64,000 bases of DNA, taken from positions 1,300,102 to 1,364,101 of the forward strand of contig NZ_CP031125.1 in NCBI RefSeq assembly GCF_007833635.1. Direction: 5' to 3'. The notes under the pieces were generated by a model. It worked only from the letters and a program-made list of their open reading frames with translations. It had not been told where the DNA came from and did no database searches. The position numbers and the translations under genes are program-made. Positions 48,003-57,385 of the stretch are shown here, piece after piece. Numbering within the stretch: the stretch's first letter is position 1; every line of letters starts with the position of its first letter. The DNA comes from Candidatus Pelagibacter sp. FZCC0015 (GTDB lineage Bacteria; Pseudomonadota; Alphaproteobacteria; Pelagibacterales; Pelagibacteraceae).

Positions 48003-49388
48003 TTAAGATGCCGCTCTATCTGCGTTTTTAGAATAAGAGCTATTCTTTTTAATCTCATCTGAAATCAAGAAAGCTAATTCTAGAGCTTGGTTTGCATTTA
48101 GTCTTGGGTCACAATGTGTATGATATCTTGATGATAAGTCTTTTTCTGATATCTTTTGTGCTCCACCAATACATTCAGTTACATCTTGACCAGTTAATTC
48201 TATATGTAAACCACCAGCGTAACTTCCTTCGCTTTGGTGACATGCAAAAACATTTTTAACTTCTTTTAACACGCTGTTAAATGGTCTTGTTTTAAATCCT
48301 GTCGCTGCTTTTACTGTATTTCCATGACAAGGATCACACGACCAAATTACATTTAAACCTTCTTTTTTTATTGCCCTAATTAATTTTGGTAAAAATTTTG
48401 AAACATTATCTGCTCCAAATCTTGAGATAAGTGTAATTTTGCCTTTTTCATTCTTTGGATTTATTCTATTGCAAAGGTTTATTAAATCTTCAGACTTTAA
48501 AGTAGGTCCGCATTTAATCCCTATTGGATTTTCTATACCTCTACAAAACTCAACATGACCACCATCTAATTGTCTTGTTCTATCTCCAATCCAAACAAAA
48601 TGTGCAGAGGTAGCATGATTTTCTCCTGTTGTGGAATCTGTTCTTGTCATCGTTTCCTCAAAAGGAAGTAGTAATGCTTCGTGTGAAGTCCAAAAATTAA
48701 CTGTTTTTAATCTTCTGTTAAATTCAGCGTTAATTCCACAAGCATCCATAAATGAAAGTGCGTCTGAAATCCTATCTTCCAATTCCTTAAACCTTTTTAA
48801 TTCTGGGGAATTTTTAATAAATCCTAAATTCCAAGTATGAACATTTTTAAGATCTGCGTAACCTCCATGAGAAAATGCTCTTATTAAATTCAATGTTGCT
48901 GCAGATTGTGAATAAGCTTTAAATAATCTTTTAGGATCTGGAACTCTTGCTTTTTCATTAAACTCCATTCCATTTATGTTGTCGCCTAAATAACTTGGTA
49001 GTTCAACACCCTCTTTTATTTCTGTTGGTGCACTTCTAGGTTTTGAAAATTGTCCTGCTATTCTTCCAACTTTTACTACTGGTAATGAAGCTGAGTAAGT
49101 TAAAACTAACGACATTTGTAACATTAGTTTAAAAGTATCTCTAATATTATCTGGATTAAATTCTGCAAAACTCTCTGCGCAATCTCCACCCTGAAGTAAA
49201 AATGCTTTTCCATCCACGACATCTGCTAACTGACTTTTAAGATGTCTTGTTTCACCAGCAAACACTAAAGGAGGAAATGTTCCTATCTTATCCAAAACTT
49301 TATCCAATTCTTTTTTATCTGGATATTCTGGAATATGTTTTACAGGATATTTTCTCCAACTATTTTTTTTCCAACTTTTCATATTCAA
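48003..49388 (-). CDS. 3-Deoxy-7-phosphoheptulonate synthase, class II
   Basis: The 461-residue enzyme begins the shikimate pathway from PEP and erythrose 4-phosphate. Class II signatures are FLLQGGDCAESFAEFNPDNI with the metal cysteine, VVKVGRIAGQFSKPRSAPTE, and IKCGPTLKSEDLINLCNRIN followed by WSCDPCHGNTVKAATGFKTR. This is the plant/Mycobacterium-like type, not the E. coli AroF/G/H type. It lies 29 nt downstream of glmS on the same strand. Confidence 0.93.
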   Translation of the reverse strand: MNMKSWKKNSWRKYPVKHIPEYPDKKELDKVLDKIGTFPPLVFAGETRHLKSQLADVVDGKAFLLQGGDCAESFAEFNPDNIRDTFKLMLQMSLVLTYSASLPVVKVGRIAGQFSKPRSAPTEIKEGVELPSYLGDNINGMEFNEKARVPDPKRLFKAYSQSAATLNLIRAFSHGGYADLKNVHTWNLGFIKNSPELKRFKELEDRISDALSFMDACGINAEFNRRLKTVNFWTSHEALLLPFEETMTRTDSTTGENHATSAHFVWIGDRTRQLDGGHVEFCRGIENPIGIKCGPTLKSEDLINLCNRINPKNEKGKITLISRFGADNVSKFLPKLIRAIKKEGLNVIWSCDPCHGNTVKAATGFKTRPFNSVLKEVKNVFACHQSEGSYAGGLHIELTGQDVTECIGGAQKISEKDLSSRYHTHCDPRLNANQALELAFLISDEIKKNSSYSKNADRAAS

Positions 49389-49417
49389 CCTAGGAGTGTT
49401 TTAACAGAGTTTAAAGT

Positions 49418-51238
49418 TTATTCAACAGTGACAGATTTAGCCAAATTTCTAGGCTTATCAATGTCATAACCTTTTTTAAGAGCAGAGTAATAAGCAAGTT
49501 TTTGGAGTGGAATAGTCAAAAGGAATGGAAGCAAGTCATCATTTGTATTCTCAACTTCAATTGTTTCCCAAATATTTTCAGAGAAAATTTCGTCTTTACT
49601 TTTGTTGGTTATTAACAACACTTTCGCTCCTCTAGCAATAACTTCTTGCATGTTTGAAATTGTTTTTTTGTAATAATTATCTCTAGGGGCTAAAACTACT
49701 ACTGGCATACCTTCTTCAATTAAAGCTAAAGGTCCATGCTTCATTTCTCCTGCTGGATATCCTTCAGCATGAACGTATGAAAGTTCTTTAAGTTTTAATG
49801 CACCTTCCAAAGCTATTGGATATGAATACCCTCTTCCTAAAAACATGGAACCTTTAGCTTCATTAAATGTTGAGGATATCGCCTGGATATCGTTATCATG
49901 AAGCAATGTTTTCTCTATAAGACTTGGTAAGGTTATTAAATTTTCAATCTTTTCTTTATACTCTTCTTCTTTAATTTCATTACGCAATGACCCAAGTTTT
50001 AAGGCTAAAATATATAAAACAAGTATTTGACCTAGAAAAGCTTTTGTCGATGCAACTCCAATTTCAGGCCCACAAAGAATTGGTAAAACAAAATTAGAAT
50101 CTCTTGCTATTGAGCTTTCAATTACATTTACCACTGAACATGTTTTCATAGAATTTTTGTTACAAAGATCTAGAGCTGCATAAGTATCCGCGGTCTCTCC
50201 AGACTGTGAAACAAAGACATATAAAGTATCTTTTTTAAATCTATTTTTTCTATATCTAAACTCTGAAGCAATATCTATGTTAATATCTAAAGTTGTAAGT
50301 TCTTCAAACCAATACTTTGCCATCAAACAAGAATGGTATGCAGTTCCACATCCTATAAGAGTTATGGAATTAATCTCGTCTGTTTTCCAAGGAAAATTAA
50401 AAATATTTATCTCTTTATTTATATTGTCCACATACTCTTTAATTCCAGTTTTAATTGTTGTTGGCTGTTCCTCAATTTCTTTTGCCATAAAATGTTTAAA
50501 ATCACCTTTATCATAGGTAGATTCATCTGACGATAATTCTAATATTTTTTTATTAACTTTTTTTCCCTCTTCATTGAAAAAAAGAACTTGATCTTTTTTA
50601 ACAATGCAAAATTCACCATCATCAAGATAAGTAATTTTATTTGTCATAGATTTTAAAGCGTAAGAGTCTGATCCTAGATAGTTTTCATTTGGACCATAAC
50701 CTACTGCTAAAGGTGAGCCTCTTCTAGCACCAACAATTAAATCTGGCATATCCTTAAAAACTATTCCAAGAGCAAAACTACCATGAAGCTGTTTCAAAGT
50801 TTTTGTAATAGCCTCTTCTAGTTCAGATGTTTTCAAATGCTCAGTTATCAAATGAACAATTACCTCTGTATCTGTTTGAGATTTGAAGTTATGACCTTTG
50901 TTAATTAAATGTTTTTTTAATATTGTTGAATTTTCAATAATTCCATTATGAACTACTGAAACATTATGAGAGGAATGAGGATGAGCATTTAAACTATTTG
51001 GAATTCCATGAGTTGCCCATCTTACATGACCTATACCAATATTTCCTTTTAAGTTTTTTAAATCAAAATTATTTTCTAAATTATCTACTCTACCTTCCGA
51101 TTTTACTTCATTTATTTCACCATTTGAAAGTGTAGCTATACCTGCTGAGTCATATCCTCTGTATTCTAATTTTTTTAATGAATTAATTATATTTGCAGAA
51201 ACAGGTTTGTTACTTGATATTCCAATAATTCCACACAT
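49418..51238 (-). CDS. glmS: Glucosamine-6-phosphate synthase (glutamine-hydrolysing)
   Basis: The 606-residue enzyme has the N-terminal nucleophile Cys after the initiator (MCGIIGISSNKPVSANIINS), LKKLEYRGYDSAGIATL, and two SIS domains with GCGTAYHSCLMAKYWFEE and FVSQSGETADTYAALDLC. The C-terminus DIDKPRNLAKSVTVE is standard. It makes glucosamine-6-phosphate for UDP-GlcNAc. No glmS ribozyme was seen: only 3 nt separate it from the upstream acetyltransferase gene. Confidence 0.97.
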   Translation of the reverse strand: MCGIIGISSNKPVSANIINSLKKLEYRGYDSAGIATLSNGEINEVKSEGRVDNLENNFDLKNLKGNIGIGHVRWATHGIPNSLNAHPHSSHNVSVVHNGIIENSTILKKHLINKGHNFKSQTDTEVIVHLITEHLKTSELEEAITKTLKQLHGSFALGIVFKDMPDLIVGARRGSPLAVGYGPNENYLGSDSYALKSMTNKITYLDDGEFCIVKKDQVLFFNEEGKKVNKKILELSSDESTYDKGDFKHFMAKEIEEQPTTIKTGIKEYVDNINKEINIFNFPWKTDEINSITLIGCGTAYHSCLMAKYWFEELTTLDINIDIASEFRYRKNRFKKDTLYVFVSQSGETADTYAALDLCNKNSMKTCSVVNVIESSIARDSNFVLPILCGPEIGVASTKAFLGQILVLYILALKLGSLRNEIKEEEYKEKIENLITLPSLIEKTLLHDNDIQAISSTFNEAKGSMFLGRGYSYPIALEGALKLKELSYVHAEGYPAGEMKHGPLALIEEGMPVVVLAPRDNYYKKTISNMQEVIARGAKVLLITNKSKDEIFSENIWETIEVENTNDDLLPFLLTIPLQKLAYYSALKKGYDIDKPRNLAKSVTVE

Positions 51239-51241
51239 AAA

Positions 51242-51853
51242 TTATTTTTTCTTTCTTTTGTAATTCTTAACTTCTAATTGTGGCGATCTTGTTAGTGCTA
51301 AAGATTTTTTTTTAACGTTCTTTGTAATTACTGATCCAGCTCCGACTATACTATCTTTGTTTACAGTAATGGGAGCAACTAAAGAGGTGTTCGAGCCAAT
51401 AAATACTTTGTCTTTAATTCTTGTCTTATTTTTATTTACTCCATCATAATTACAGGTAATTGTACCTGCTCCAATGTTCACTGATTTTCCAATTTGAGCA
51501 TCTCCCACATAAGATAAATGGTTAACTTTTGATTTATTTCCTAAAGTGCTTTTTTTAATCTCTACAAAATTACCTACCTTAGATCCTTCTTTCAAAATTG
51601 TATCAGGTCTTATTCTAGCGTATGGACCAATCTCAACTTTATTTTCAACTTTACAAGACTCTAAATGTGAAAAGGATTTTATAATTACATTATTCCCTAT
51701 TTTAACCTTAGAGCCAATAACAACATAAGGTTCTATAGTTACATTATTTCCAATCTTAGTATCTTTTGAAAAAAAAATAGTTTCAGGACCTATCATCTTT
51801 ACTCCTGACTTTATAAATTTTTCTCTGAGTTTTTTTTGATTTAAAACTTCCAT
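51242..51853 (-). CDS. Stand-alone GlmU-type acetyltransferase domain (no uridylyltransferase domain)
   Basis: The 203-residue product aligns with only the C-terminal half of GlmU, beginning in the linker helix ([20 protein letters not shown]) and continuing through left-handed beta-helix hexapeptides. The catalytic histidine equivalent to E. coli H363 is H112 ([12 protein letters not shown]), and [13 protein letters not shown] and [15 protein letters not shown] are intact, so acetyl transfer from acetyl-CoA to GlcN-1-P is likely. The roughly 230-residue N-terminal pyrophosphorylase domain is absent: upstream there are only 69 nt before the divergent gph. It is coupled to glmS 3 nt downstream, supporting a role in UDP-GlcNAc synthesis. 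Confidence 0.85.
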   Translation of the reverse strand: MEVLNQKKLREKFIKSGVKMIGPETIFFSKDTKIGNNVTIEPYVVIGSKVKIGNNVIIKSFSHLESCKVENKVEIGPYARIRPDTILKEGSKVGNFVEIKKSTLGNKSKVNHLSYVGDAQIGKSVNIGAGTITCNYDGVNKNKTRIKDKVFIGSNTSLVAPITVNKDSIVGAGSVITKNVKKKSLALTRSPQLEVKNYKRKKK

Positions 51854-51922
51854 TTAGAATTGATTTACATTAAGTATACATATTGATTAATTCACAATTT
51901 ATTTCTTTAAAATACTTTTATA

Positions 51923-52606
51923 ATGAAACAAAAATTTACAGTTTTATTTGATTTAGATGGTACGTTAGTTGATACAGCTCCAGATCTGATGAGGGCACAC
52001 AACCATGTTATGCAAAAATTTGGTTACCCAACCAAATCAACTGAAGAAATTAGAAATCTTGTAGGTAAAGGTGCTGGCGCAATGATAGGAAGATCTATAT
52101 GGGGCCAAGCAAAAAAAGAATTTGGTAAAGTAAATGATGAAAAAGTTAAAAAGGAAATGGTCAATGAGTTTGTCGATTTTTATGGAAAAAATATCATAAA
52201 TGAAAGTACACTTATAAATGGTGTAAAAGAATTTTTAAATTGGTGCAAAAATCAAAACATATCCATGGCTGTTTGTACAAACAAACAAGAGCATTTATCA
52301 AATGATCTTTTAAAAAAAATTGGCATCTATGATTACTTTGAATATGTTGCTGGTTCAGATACTTTTGATTATTGTAAACCAGATCCAAGGCATCTTACCT
52401 CTGTGATTGAAATACTAGATGGAGATGTAAAAAAATCGATAATGATAGGTGATAGTGAAACTGATGCAAATGCTGCAAAGGCAGCTGAAATACCAATTAT
52501 TTTATTAGAGGACGGATATACTGAAAAAAATAAAGACGAAATTTATCACAATCACTTAATAAAAGACTTTATAGGTATTGAGAAAATAATATCTGAATAT
52601 CTTTAA
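51923..52606 (+). CDS. gph: Phosphoglycolate phosphatase-type HAD hydrolase
   Basis: The 227-residue HAD enzyme has motif I FDLDGTLVDTAPDL with nucleophile D10 and acid D12, a helical cap (AHNHVMQKFGYPTKSTEEIR), VCTNKQEHL as motif II, KPDPRHL as motif III and MIGDSETDANAAKAAEIP as motif IV. The TLVDTAPDL sequence is the Gph type. Phosphoglycolate is the probable substrate; other small phosphate esters are possible. It is divergent from the GlmU-like gene and is followed by prpD. Confidence 0.88.
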   Translation: MKQKFTVLFDLDGTLVDTAPDLMRAHNHVMQKFGYPTKSTEEIRNLVGKGAGAMIGRSIWGQAKKEFGKVNDEKVKKEMVNEFVDFYGKNIINESTLINGVKEFLNWCKNQNISMAVCTNKQEHLSNDLLKKIGIYDYFEYVAGSDTFDYCKPDPRHLTSVIEILDGDVKKSIMIGDSETDANAAKAAEIPIILLEDGYTEKNKDEIYHNHLIKDFIGIEKIISEYL

Positions 52607-52649
52607 TATTGATTAATTTATTTTAACTATTAAAACAAATTCACAAATT

Positions 52650-52654
52650 AGGAG
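52650..52654 (+). promoter_or_regulatory. Shine-Dalgarno sequence that supports the prpD TTG start
   Basis: AGGAG at 52650-52654 is spaced 5 nt from the TTG at 52660. Most genes in this window lack so clear a site, so it decides the start of prpD in favour of TTG. Confidence 0.7.
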
Positions 52655-52659
52655 TTATT

Positions 52660-54162
52660 TTGTTATTACATACAGTAAAAGTATATCCGTCAAAAATTAA
52701 TCTTCCAAAGAAGAAGCAGCTTGCATGGAAGATAGCTGAGATAGCAAGTGATAATGCTAAATTAAATAAAGATGCTATTGAAATGGTTATCAATAGAATA
52801 ATTGATAACGCTTCAGTTGCTATTGCTTCGTTAAATAGAAAGCCAGTAATTTCATCTAGAGAGATGGCATTAAAGCACTCTAGAAAAAATGGTGCTACAA
52901 TATTTGGTTTAAACTCAAAATTAAAATTTGATTGCGAATGGGCAGCTTGGTCTAATGGAACTGCAGTTAGAGAATTAGATTTTCATGACACTTTTTTAGC
53001 TGCAGATTATAGTCATCCTGGTGACAACATACCTCCGCTTATAAGTGTTGCACAACAAAATAAAAAAAGTGGATTAGATTTATTAAGGGGAATAATTACT
53101 GCATATGAAGTTCAGGTAAATTTAGTTAAGGGTATTTGTTTACACAAACATAAAGTTGATCACATTGCTCATTTAGGTCCTAGTGTAGCCGCTGGATTAG
53201 GAACAGTGTTAAAATTAAATACTGAAACTATTTATCAAGCTGTTCAACAAGCGTTACACACAACAATTTCTACAAGACAATCTAGAAAAGGAGAAATTTC
53301 AAGTTGGAAAGCTTATGCTCCAGCACATGCAGGTAAGCTTGCTATTGAAGCTGTAGATAGAGCTATGAGAGGTGAAGGAGCTCCTAGTCCAATTTATGAA
53401 GGTGAAGATAGTGTTATAGCAAGAATACTAGATGGTAAGAAAGCTAACTACAAAGTCCCATTACCAAAAAAAGGTGAAAGTAAAAAAGCTATTTTAGAAA
53501 CATATACAAAAGAATATTCTGCTGAATATCAATCACAAGCATTAATAGATTTAGCAAAAAAGTTAAAAACAAAAATTCCTAACTTAAATCAAATTAAAAA
53601 AATCGATATATATACAAGTCACCATACTCATTATGTAATTGGAACAGGTGCTAATGATCCTCAAAAAATGGACCCTAATGCTAGTAGAGAAACACTAGAT
53701 CATTCTATAATGTACATATTTGCCGTAGCTTTGGAAGACGGAGATTGGCATCATATTAAATCTTATACAAAAGCTAGAGCTAATAAGAAAAGTACGATCA
53801 AAATTTGGAAATCAATAAAAACATATGAGGATAAAAAATGGACAAAAAAATATCATGATCCAAATCCAAAAAATAAATCTTTTGGCGCTAAAGTTGTTAT
53901 AACGCTTAACAATAGAAAAAAAATAACAGAAGAATTAGATAGAGCAGATGCACATCCATATGGGGCAAGACCATTTAAGAGAGAAAATTACATAAATAAA
54001 TTTTTAACTTTAACAGAGGGTATTTTAGATAAAAAAGAAAGTGATCGTTTTTTAAAAACAGTACAAAATTTAAAAAATTTAAAGTCTGGGCAGCTTCATA
54101 AATTAAATATTGAAGTAAGAAAAAGTAAATTAAAAAAAAATAATAAAAAGGGAATTTTTTAA
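52660..54162 (+). CDS. prpD: 2-Methylcitrate dehydratase
   Basis: The 500-residue MmgE/PrpD-family enzyme dehydrates 2-methylcitrate in propionyl-CoA breakdown. Typical segments are [60 protein letters not shown] and [20 protein letters not shown]. The start is TTG, backed by an AGGAG 5 nt upstream. It shares one base with prpB, and prpC follows, so the three make an operon and the PrpD identity is secure against other MmgE members. Confidence 0.93.
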   Translation: MLLHTVKVYPSKINLPKKKQLAWKIAEIASDNAKLNKDAIEMVINRIIDNASVAIASLNRKPVISSREMALKHSRKNGATIFGLNSKLKFDCEWAAWSNGTAVRELDFHDTFLAADYSHPGDNIPPLISVAQQNKKSGLDLLRGIITAYEVQVNLVKGICLHKHKVDHIAHLGPSVAAGLGTVLKLNTETIYQAVQQALHTTISTRQSRKGEISSWKAYAPAHAGKLAIEAVDRAMRGEGAPSPIYEGEDSVIARILDGKKANYKVPLPKKGESKKAILETYTKEYSAEYQSQALIDLAKKLKTKIPNLNQIKKIDIYTSHHTHYVIGTGANDPQKMDPNASRETLDHSIMYIFAVALEDGDWHHIKSYTKARANKKSTIKIWKSIKTYEDKKWTKKYHDPNPKNKSFGAKVVITLNNRKKITEELDRADAHPYGARPFKRENYINKFLTLTEGILDKKESDRFLKTVQNLKNLKSGQLHKLNIEVRKSKLKKNNKKGIF

Positions 54163-55058
54163 TGCACTTTGTTGAAAAGGAACCAAGTCAAAAAAGATTA
54201 GATTTTGAAAAGAAATTAAAATCAAATAAAATATTAAGAGTTCCTGGTGCATACAATCCTCTAACAGCAAAATTAATAGAAGAAATTGGATATGATGCGG
54301 TTTATGTATCTGGTGGAGTAATGGCAAATGATCTTGGTTTTCCAGATATTGGTTTAACAACACTACAAGATGTTAGCACAAGATCTTATCTGATTTCGAG
54401 AGTAACTAATCTACCAACTATCGTTGATATAGATACAGGTTTTAAATCATGTAAAGAAACAATAGAAACATTTGAAGAATTTGGAATAACAGGTGTTCAT
54501 CTAGAAGATCAGATTGAGAGAAAAAGATGTGGGCATCTTGATAATAAAGAACTTATTTCAACTGAAGCTATGGTTAAAAAAATTAAAGAATGTGTTGCTG
54601 CAAAAAAAGATCAAAATTTTAAAATTATTGCACGCTCAGATGCTAAAAGCGTTGAAGGTATCGATAAAATGATTGAAAGATGTAAAGCCTACATTGATGC
54701 TGGCGCTGAAATAATATTCCCAGAAGCACTTCAAGATGAAAAAGATTTTGAAAAAGTACGTAAAGAATTAACTGGTTATTTATTAGCTAATATGACCGAA
54801 TTTGGTAAATCGAAATTATTTAATTACAAAGAATTGGAAAATTTTGGATACAATATTGTGATTTATCCAGTAACTACACAAAGATTAGCTATGAAAAATG
54901 TGGAAGATGGATTAAGAGACATTTATGCAAATGGACATCAGAACAATATTATAGATAAGATGCAAACTAGAAAAAGACTCTATGAGTTGGTTGATTACGA
55001 AAAGTATAATTCTTTAGATGAAAAAATTTATAATTTTAGTACGGAAGGACATGAATAA
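54162..55058 (+). CDS. prpB: 2-Methylisocitrate lyase
   Basis: The 298-residue enzyme splits 2-methylisocitrate to pyruvate and succinate. VDIDTGFKSCKETIETFEEF and VHLEDQIERKRCGHLDNKEL hold the metal site and the active-site cysteine in the RCGH loop of the PrpB/isocitrate lyase superfamily. FKIIARSDAKSVEG and IIFPEALQDEKDF follow. Size and operon position separate it from isocitrate lyase. One-base overlaps join it to prpD and prpC. Confidence 0.95.
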   Translation: MHFVEKEPSQKRLDFEKKLKSNKILRVPGAYNPLTAKLIEEIGYDAVYVSGGVMANDLGFPDIGLTTLQDVSTRSYLISRVTNLPTIVDIDTGFKSCKETIETFEEFGITGVHLEDQIERKRCGHLDNKELISTEAMVKKIKECVAAKKDQNFKIIARSDAKSVEGIDKMIERCKAYIDAGAEIIFPEALQDEKDFEKVRKELTGYLLANMTEFGKSKLFNYKELENFGYNIVIYPVTTQRLAMKNVEDGLRDIYANGHQNNIIDKMQTRKRLYELVDYEKYNSLDEKIYNFSTEGHE

Positions 55059-56182
55059 TGAGTGATGATATTAAAAAAGGTTTACTAGGTATTGTGGTAG
55101 ATGAAACTGAAGTTTCAAAAGTAATGCCAGAAATAAATTCTCTTACTTATAGAGGATATGCTGCTCAAGATTTATGTGAATATTGTAGGTTTGAAGAGGT
55201 AGCATATTTGATTTTAAATAAAGATCTTCCAAATTCTATAGAACTTAAAAATTTTGAAAAAGAAGAGAGAAATAATAGAGAACTTACTAAAAATTTATAT
55301 GAAATAATAAAACACATGCCTAAAAGATCTCATCCTATGGATGTTGCTAGGACTGCTGTAAGTGTTATGGGTCTGGAAGATAAAGAAACTACAGACTCTT
55401 CTCCTGAAGCAAACATGAGAAAAGCATTAAGAATTTTTGCTAAAACCCCTACTGCATTAGCTGCTTTTTATAGAATTAGAAAAGGAAAAAAAATAATCAA
55501 ACCTAAAAAAAATCTTACATTTGCTGAAAACTTTTTCTATATGTGCTTTGGTAAAGTCCCACAAAAAGAAATTGTCAAAGCTTTTGATGTATCTTTAATT
55601 TTATACGCAGAACATAGTTTTAACGTTTCAACTTTTACAGCTAGAACTATTACAAGTAGCTTATCTGATATACACGGGGCAATTACAGGTGCAATTGCAA
55701 GTTTAAAAGGCCCACTTCACGGTGGGGCTAATGAAGAAGTGATGCATATGATGAACAAAATTAAAAAACCTGAAAATGCACTAAAATGGATAAATAATGC
55801 ACTTAAAAATAAGGAAGTAGTAATGGGATTTGGTCATAGAGTTTATAAATCAGGTGACTCAAGGGTTCCAACTATGAGAAAATACTTTGGTAAAGTCGCT
55901 AAACTTAAGAAAGATAAAAAATTTGAAAAAATTTATGACATTGTTGAAAAAGTAATGATTAAGAAGAAAAATATTCATCCTAACGTAGATTATCCAACAG
56001 GACCTACTTATCATCTAATGGGGTTTGATACTGATTTTTTCACTCCAATATTTGTAATTTCTAGAATTACAGGTTGGTCTGCTCACATAATGGAGCAACA
56101 CGCTGCAAATAAACTGATAAGACCTTTGGCTAGTTATAAAGGTAGCAAGCACAGAAAAGTGATGCAGTTAAATCAAAGATAA
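55058..56182 (+). CDS. prpC: 2-Methylcitrate synthase
   Basis: The 374-residue citrate-synthase-fold enzyme joins propionyl-CoA and oxaloacetate. Active-site histidines appear in LKGPLHGGANEEVMHMM and VVMGFGHRVYKSGD, and the catalytic aspartate region in NVDYPTGPTYHLMGFDTDF. The short bacterial PrpC form and the prpDB neighbours favour methylcitrate over ordinary citrate synthesis. It ends 1 nt before the facing stop of the small ORF at 56184-56357. Confidence 0.93.
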   Translation: MSDDIKKGLLGIVVDETEVSKVMPEINSLTYRGYAAQDLCEYCRFEEVAYLILNKDLPNSIELKNFEKEERNNRELTKNLYEIIKHMPKRSHPMDVARTAVSVMGLEDKETTDSSPEANMRKALRIFAKTPTALAAFYRIRKGKKIIKPKKNLTFAENFFYMCFGKVPQKEIVKAFDVSLILYAEHSFNVSTFTARTITSSLSDIHGAITGAIASLKGPLHGGANEEVMHMMNKIKKPENALKWINNALKNKEVVMGFGHRVYKSGDSRVPTMRKYFGKVAKLKKDKKFEKIYDIVEKVMIKKKNIHPNVDYPTGPTYHLMGFDTDFFTPIFVISRITGWSAHIMEQHAANKLIRPLASYKGSKHRKVMQLNQR

Positions 56183-56183
56183 T

Positions 56184-56357
56184 TTAGTCTAGGTCTAAAT
56201 CACCACATGTCACATCAGTAAATACACATGTTGTGTAATGATAAGTGCTTTTAACATCTTTAACAACTCCGAGAGCAGTCCCCTCAATAGTTCCTGTTAC
56301 TGTGTTACAACCTGATGATATAAGAAAAAAAAATATTATATAATATTTTTTAAACAT
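56184..56357 (-). CDS. Small putative lipoprotein, entericidin-like (57 residues)
   Basis: A 57-codon frame begins ATG at 56357, 5 nt after the nrdB stop. It starts MFKKYYIIFFFLISSGCNTV: two lysines, a hydrophobic stretch and a lipobox-like SSGC with C17 as the lipidation site. The mature part TGTIEGTALGVVKDVKST resembles the CNT-x-G pattern of small EcnA/B entericidin lipoproteins, and two further cysteines (C44, C51) follow. No Shine-Dalgarno is visible, so translation may be coupled to nrdB. No other reading frame occupies this stretch. The -3 position of the lipobox is S rather than L, and the family assignment is tentative. Confidence 0.6.
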   Translation of the reverse strand: MFKKYYIIFFFLISSGCNTVTGTIEGTALGVVKDVKSTYHYTTCVFTDVTCGDLDLD

Positions 56358-56362
56358 TTAAT

Positions 56363-57385
56363 TTAACTAAAAGCTTCTGCCCAAGTACCTTGTGTTGATG
56401 CTTTAGAATATTCTGTTGCTCGACCTTCAAAGAAATTCATATGCTCGACAGCGTTAAGCATGGTATCAAGCCAAGTTAGAGGATTTTTTTCAATATCATA
56501 GATACCTTCTAAGCCTAACTGACTTAATCTTCTGTTAGCAATAAAACGAATATATTTTTTAACATCTTCAGCTGTTAATCCTTCCATTGGACCCATTTGA
56601 AATGCTAAATCTATAAAAGCATCTTCATGCTCTACTATAGTTCTGCAAGCTTCATAAATTTCCTTTTTTAATTGCGGAGTCCATGTTTCTGGATTTTCTT
56701 TAATGAAATCTTTAAATAATCTGATCATTGAATTGCAATGCAATGTTTCATCTCTTACAGACCAAGTAACGATCTGCCCCATTCCCTTCATTTTGTTGTG
56801 TCTTGGAAAATTTAATAAAATTGCAAAACTTGCAAACAATTGTAGACCTTCTGTAAACGCACTAAACACAGCTATTGTTTTTGCAATGTCATGATTAGAT
56901 TTAACATCAAAGCCTTGCATGTAATCATACTTATCTTTCATTTCTTTATATTTCATGAAAGCTGAATATTCAGACTCTGGCATTCCAATTGTATCTAATA
57001 AATGTGAGTAAGCTGCAATATGTACTGTTTCCATAGAAGCAAATGAAGACATCATCATTAAAACTTCTGTTGGTTTAAACACATTCATGTAATGTCTGAT
57101 GTAACAATTACTTACTTCAACATCAGCTTGAGTGAAAAATCTAAAAATCTGAGTTAATAAATTTTTTTCAGATGGGCTAAGATTTTTTTGCCAATCTCGT
57201 ACATCATCACCTAATGGAACTTCTTCAGGTAACCAGTGAATTCTTTGTTGTGTTAACCAAGCATCGTAGCACCAAGGATATCTAAATGGTTTATAAACTG
57301 GGTTGGCTACTAACAAACCATTGTTATTTTTTTTTGGTTGAACTACCTCTTTATTAATATTTTCTACTACTGACATGATAAACAC
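56363..57385 (-). CDS. nrdB: Ribonucleotide reductase class I, small subunit
   Basis: The 340-residue product has the diiron site and radical tyrosine pattern: D88 in FFTQADVEVSN, E119, H122 and Y126 in METVHIAAYSHLL, and later EGLQLFASF and WSVRDETLHCNSM supplying the second set of ligands. The start at 57385 overlaps nrdA by 19 nt; the internal ATG (MSVVENINKEV) at 57376, with a 10-nt overlap, is an equally good start and is closer to the family N-terminus. It supplies the tyrosyl radical to NrdA. Confidence 0.95.
   Translation of the reverse strand: MFIMSVVENINKEVVQPKKNNNGLLVANPVYKPFRYPWCYDAWLTQQRIHWLPEEVPLGDDVRDWQKNLSPSEKNLLTQIFRFFTQADVEVSNCYIRHYMNVFKPTEVLMMMSSFASMETVHIAAYSHLLDTIGMPESEYSAFMKYKEMKDKYDYMQGFDVKSNHDIAKTIAVFSAFTEGLQLFASFAILLNFPRHNKMKGMGQIVTWSVRDETLHCNSMIRLFKDFIKENPETWTPQLKKEIYEACRTIVEHEDAFIDLAFQMGPMEGLTAEDVKKYIRFIANRRLSQLGLEGIYDIEKNPLTWLDTMLNAVEHMNFFEGRATEYSKASTQGTWAEAFS

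Noticed and set aside
51239..51241. A glmS ribozyme or riboswitch upstream of glmS.
   Set aside because: Only 3 nt separate glmS from the upstream gene, so there is no room.
51242..51853. A frameshifted remnant of full-length GlmU.
   Set aside because: There is no coding sequence for the missing domain upstream: 51854-51922 is noncoding and gph begins at 51923 on the other strand. The remaining domain is intact.
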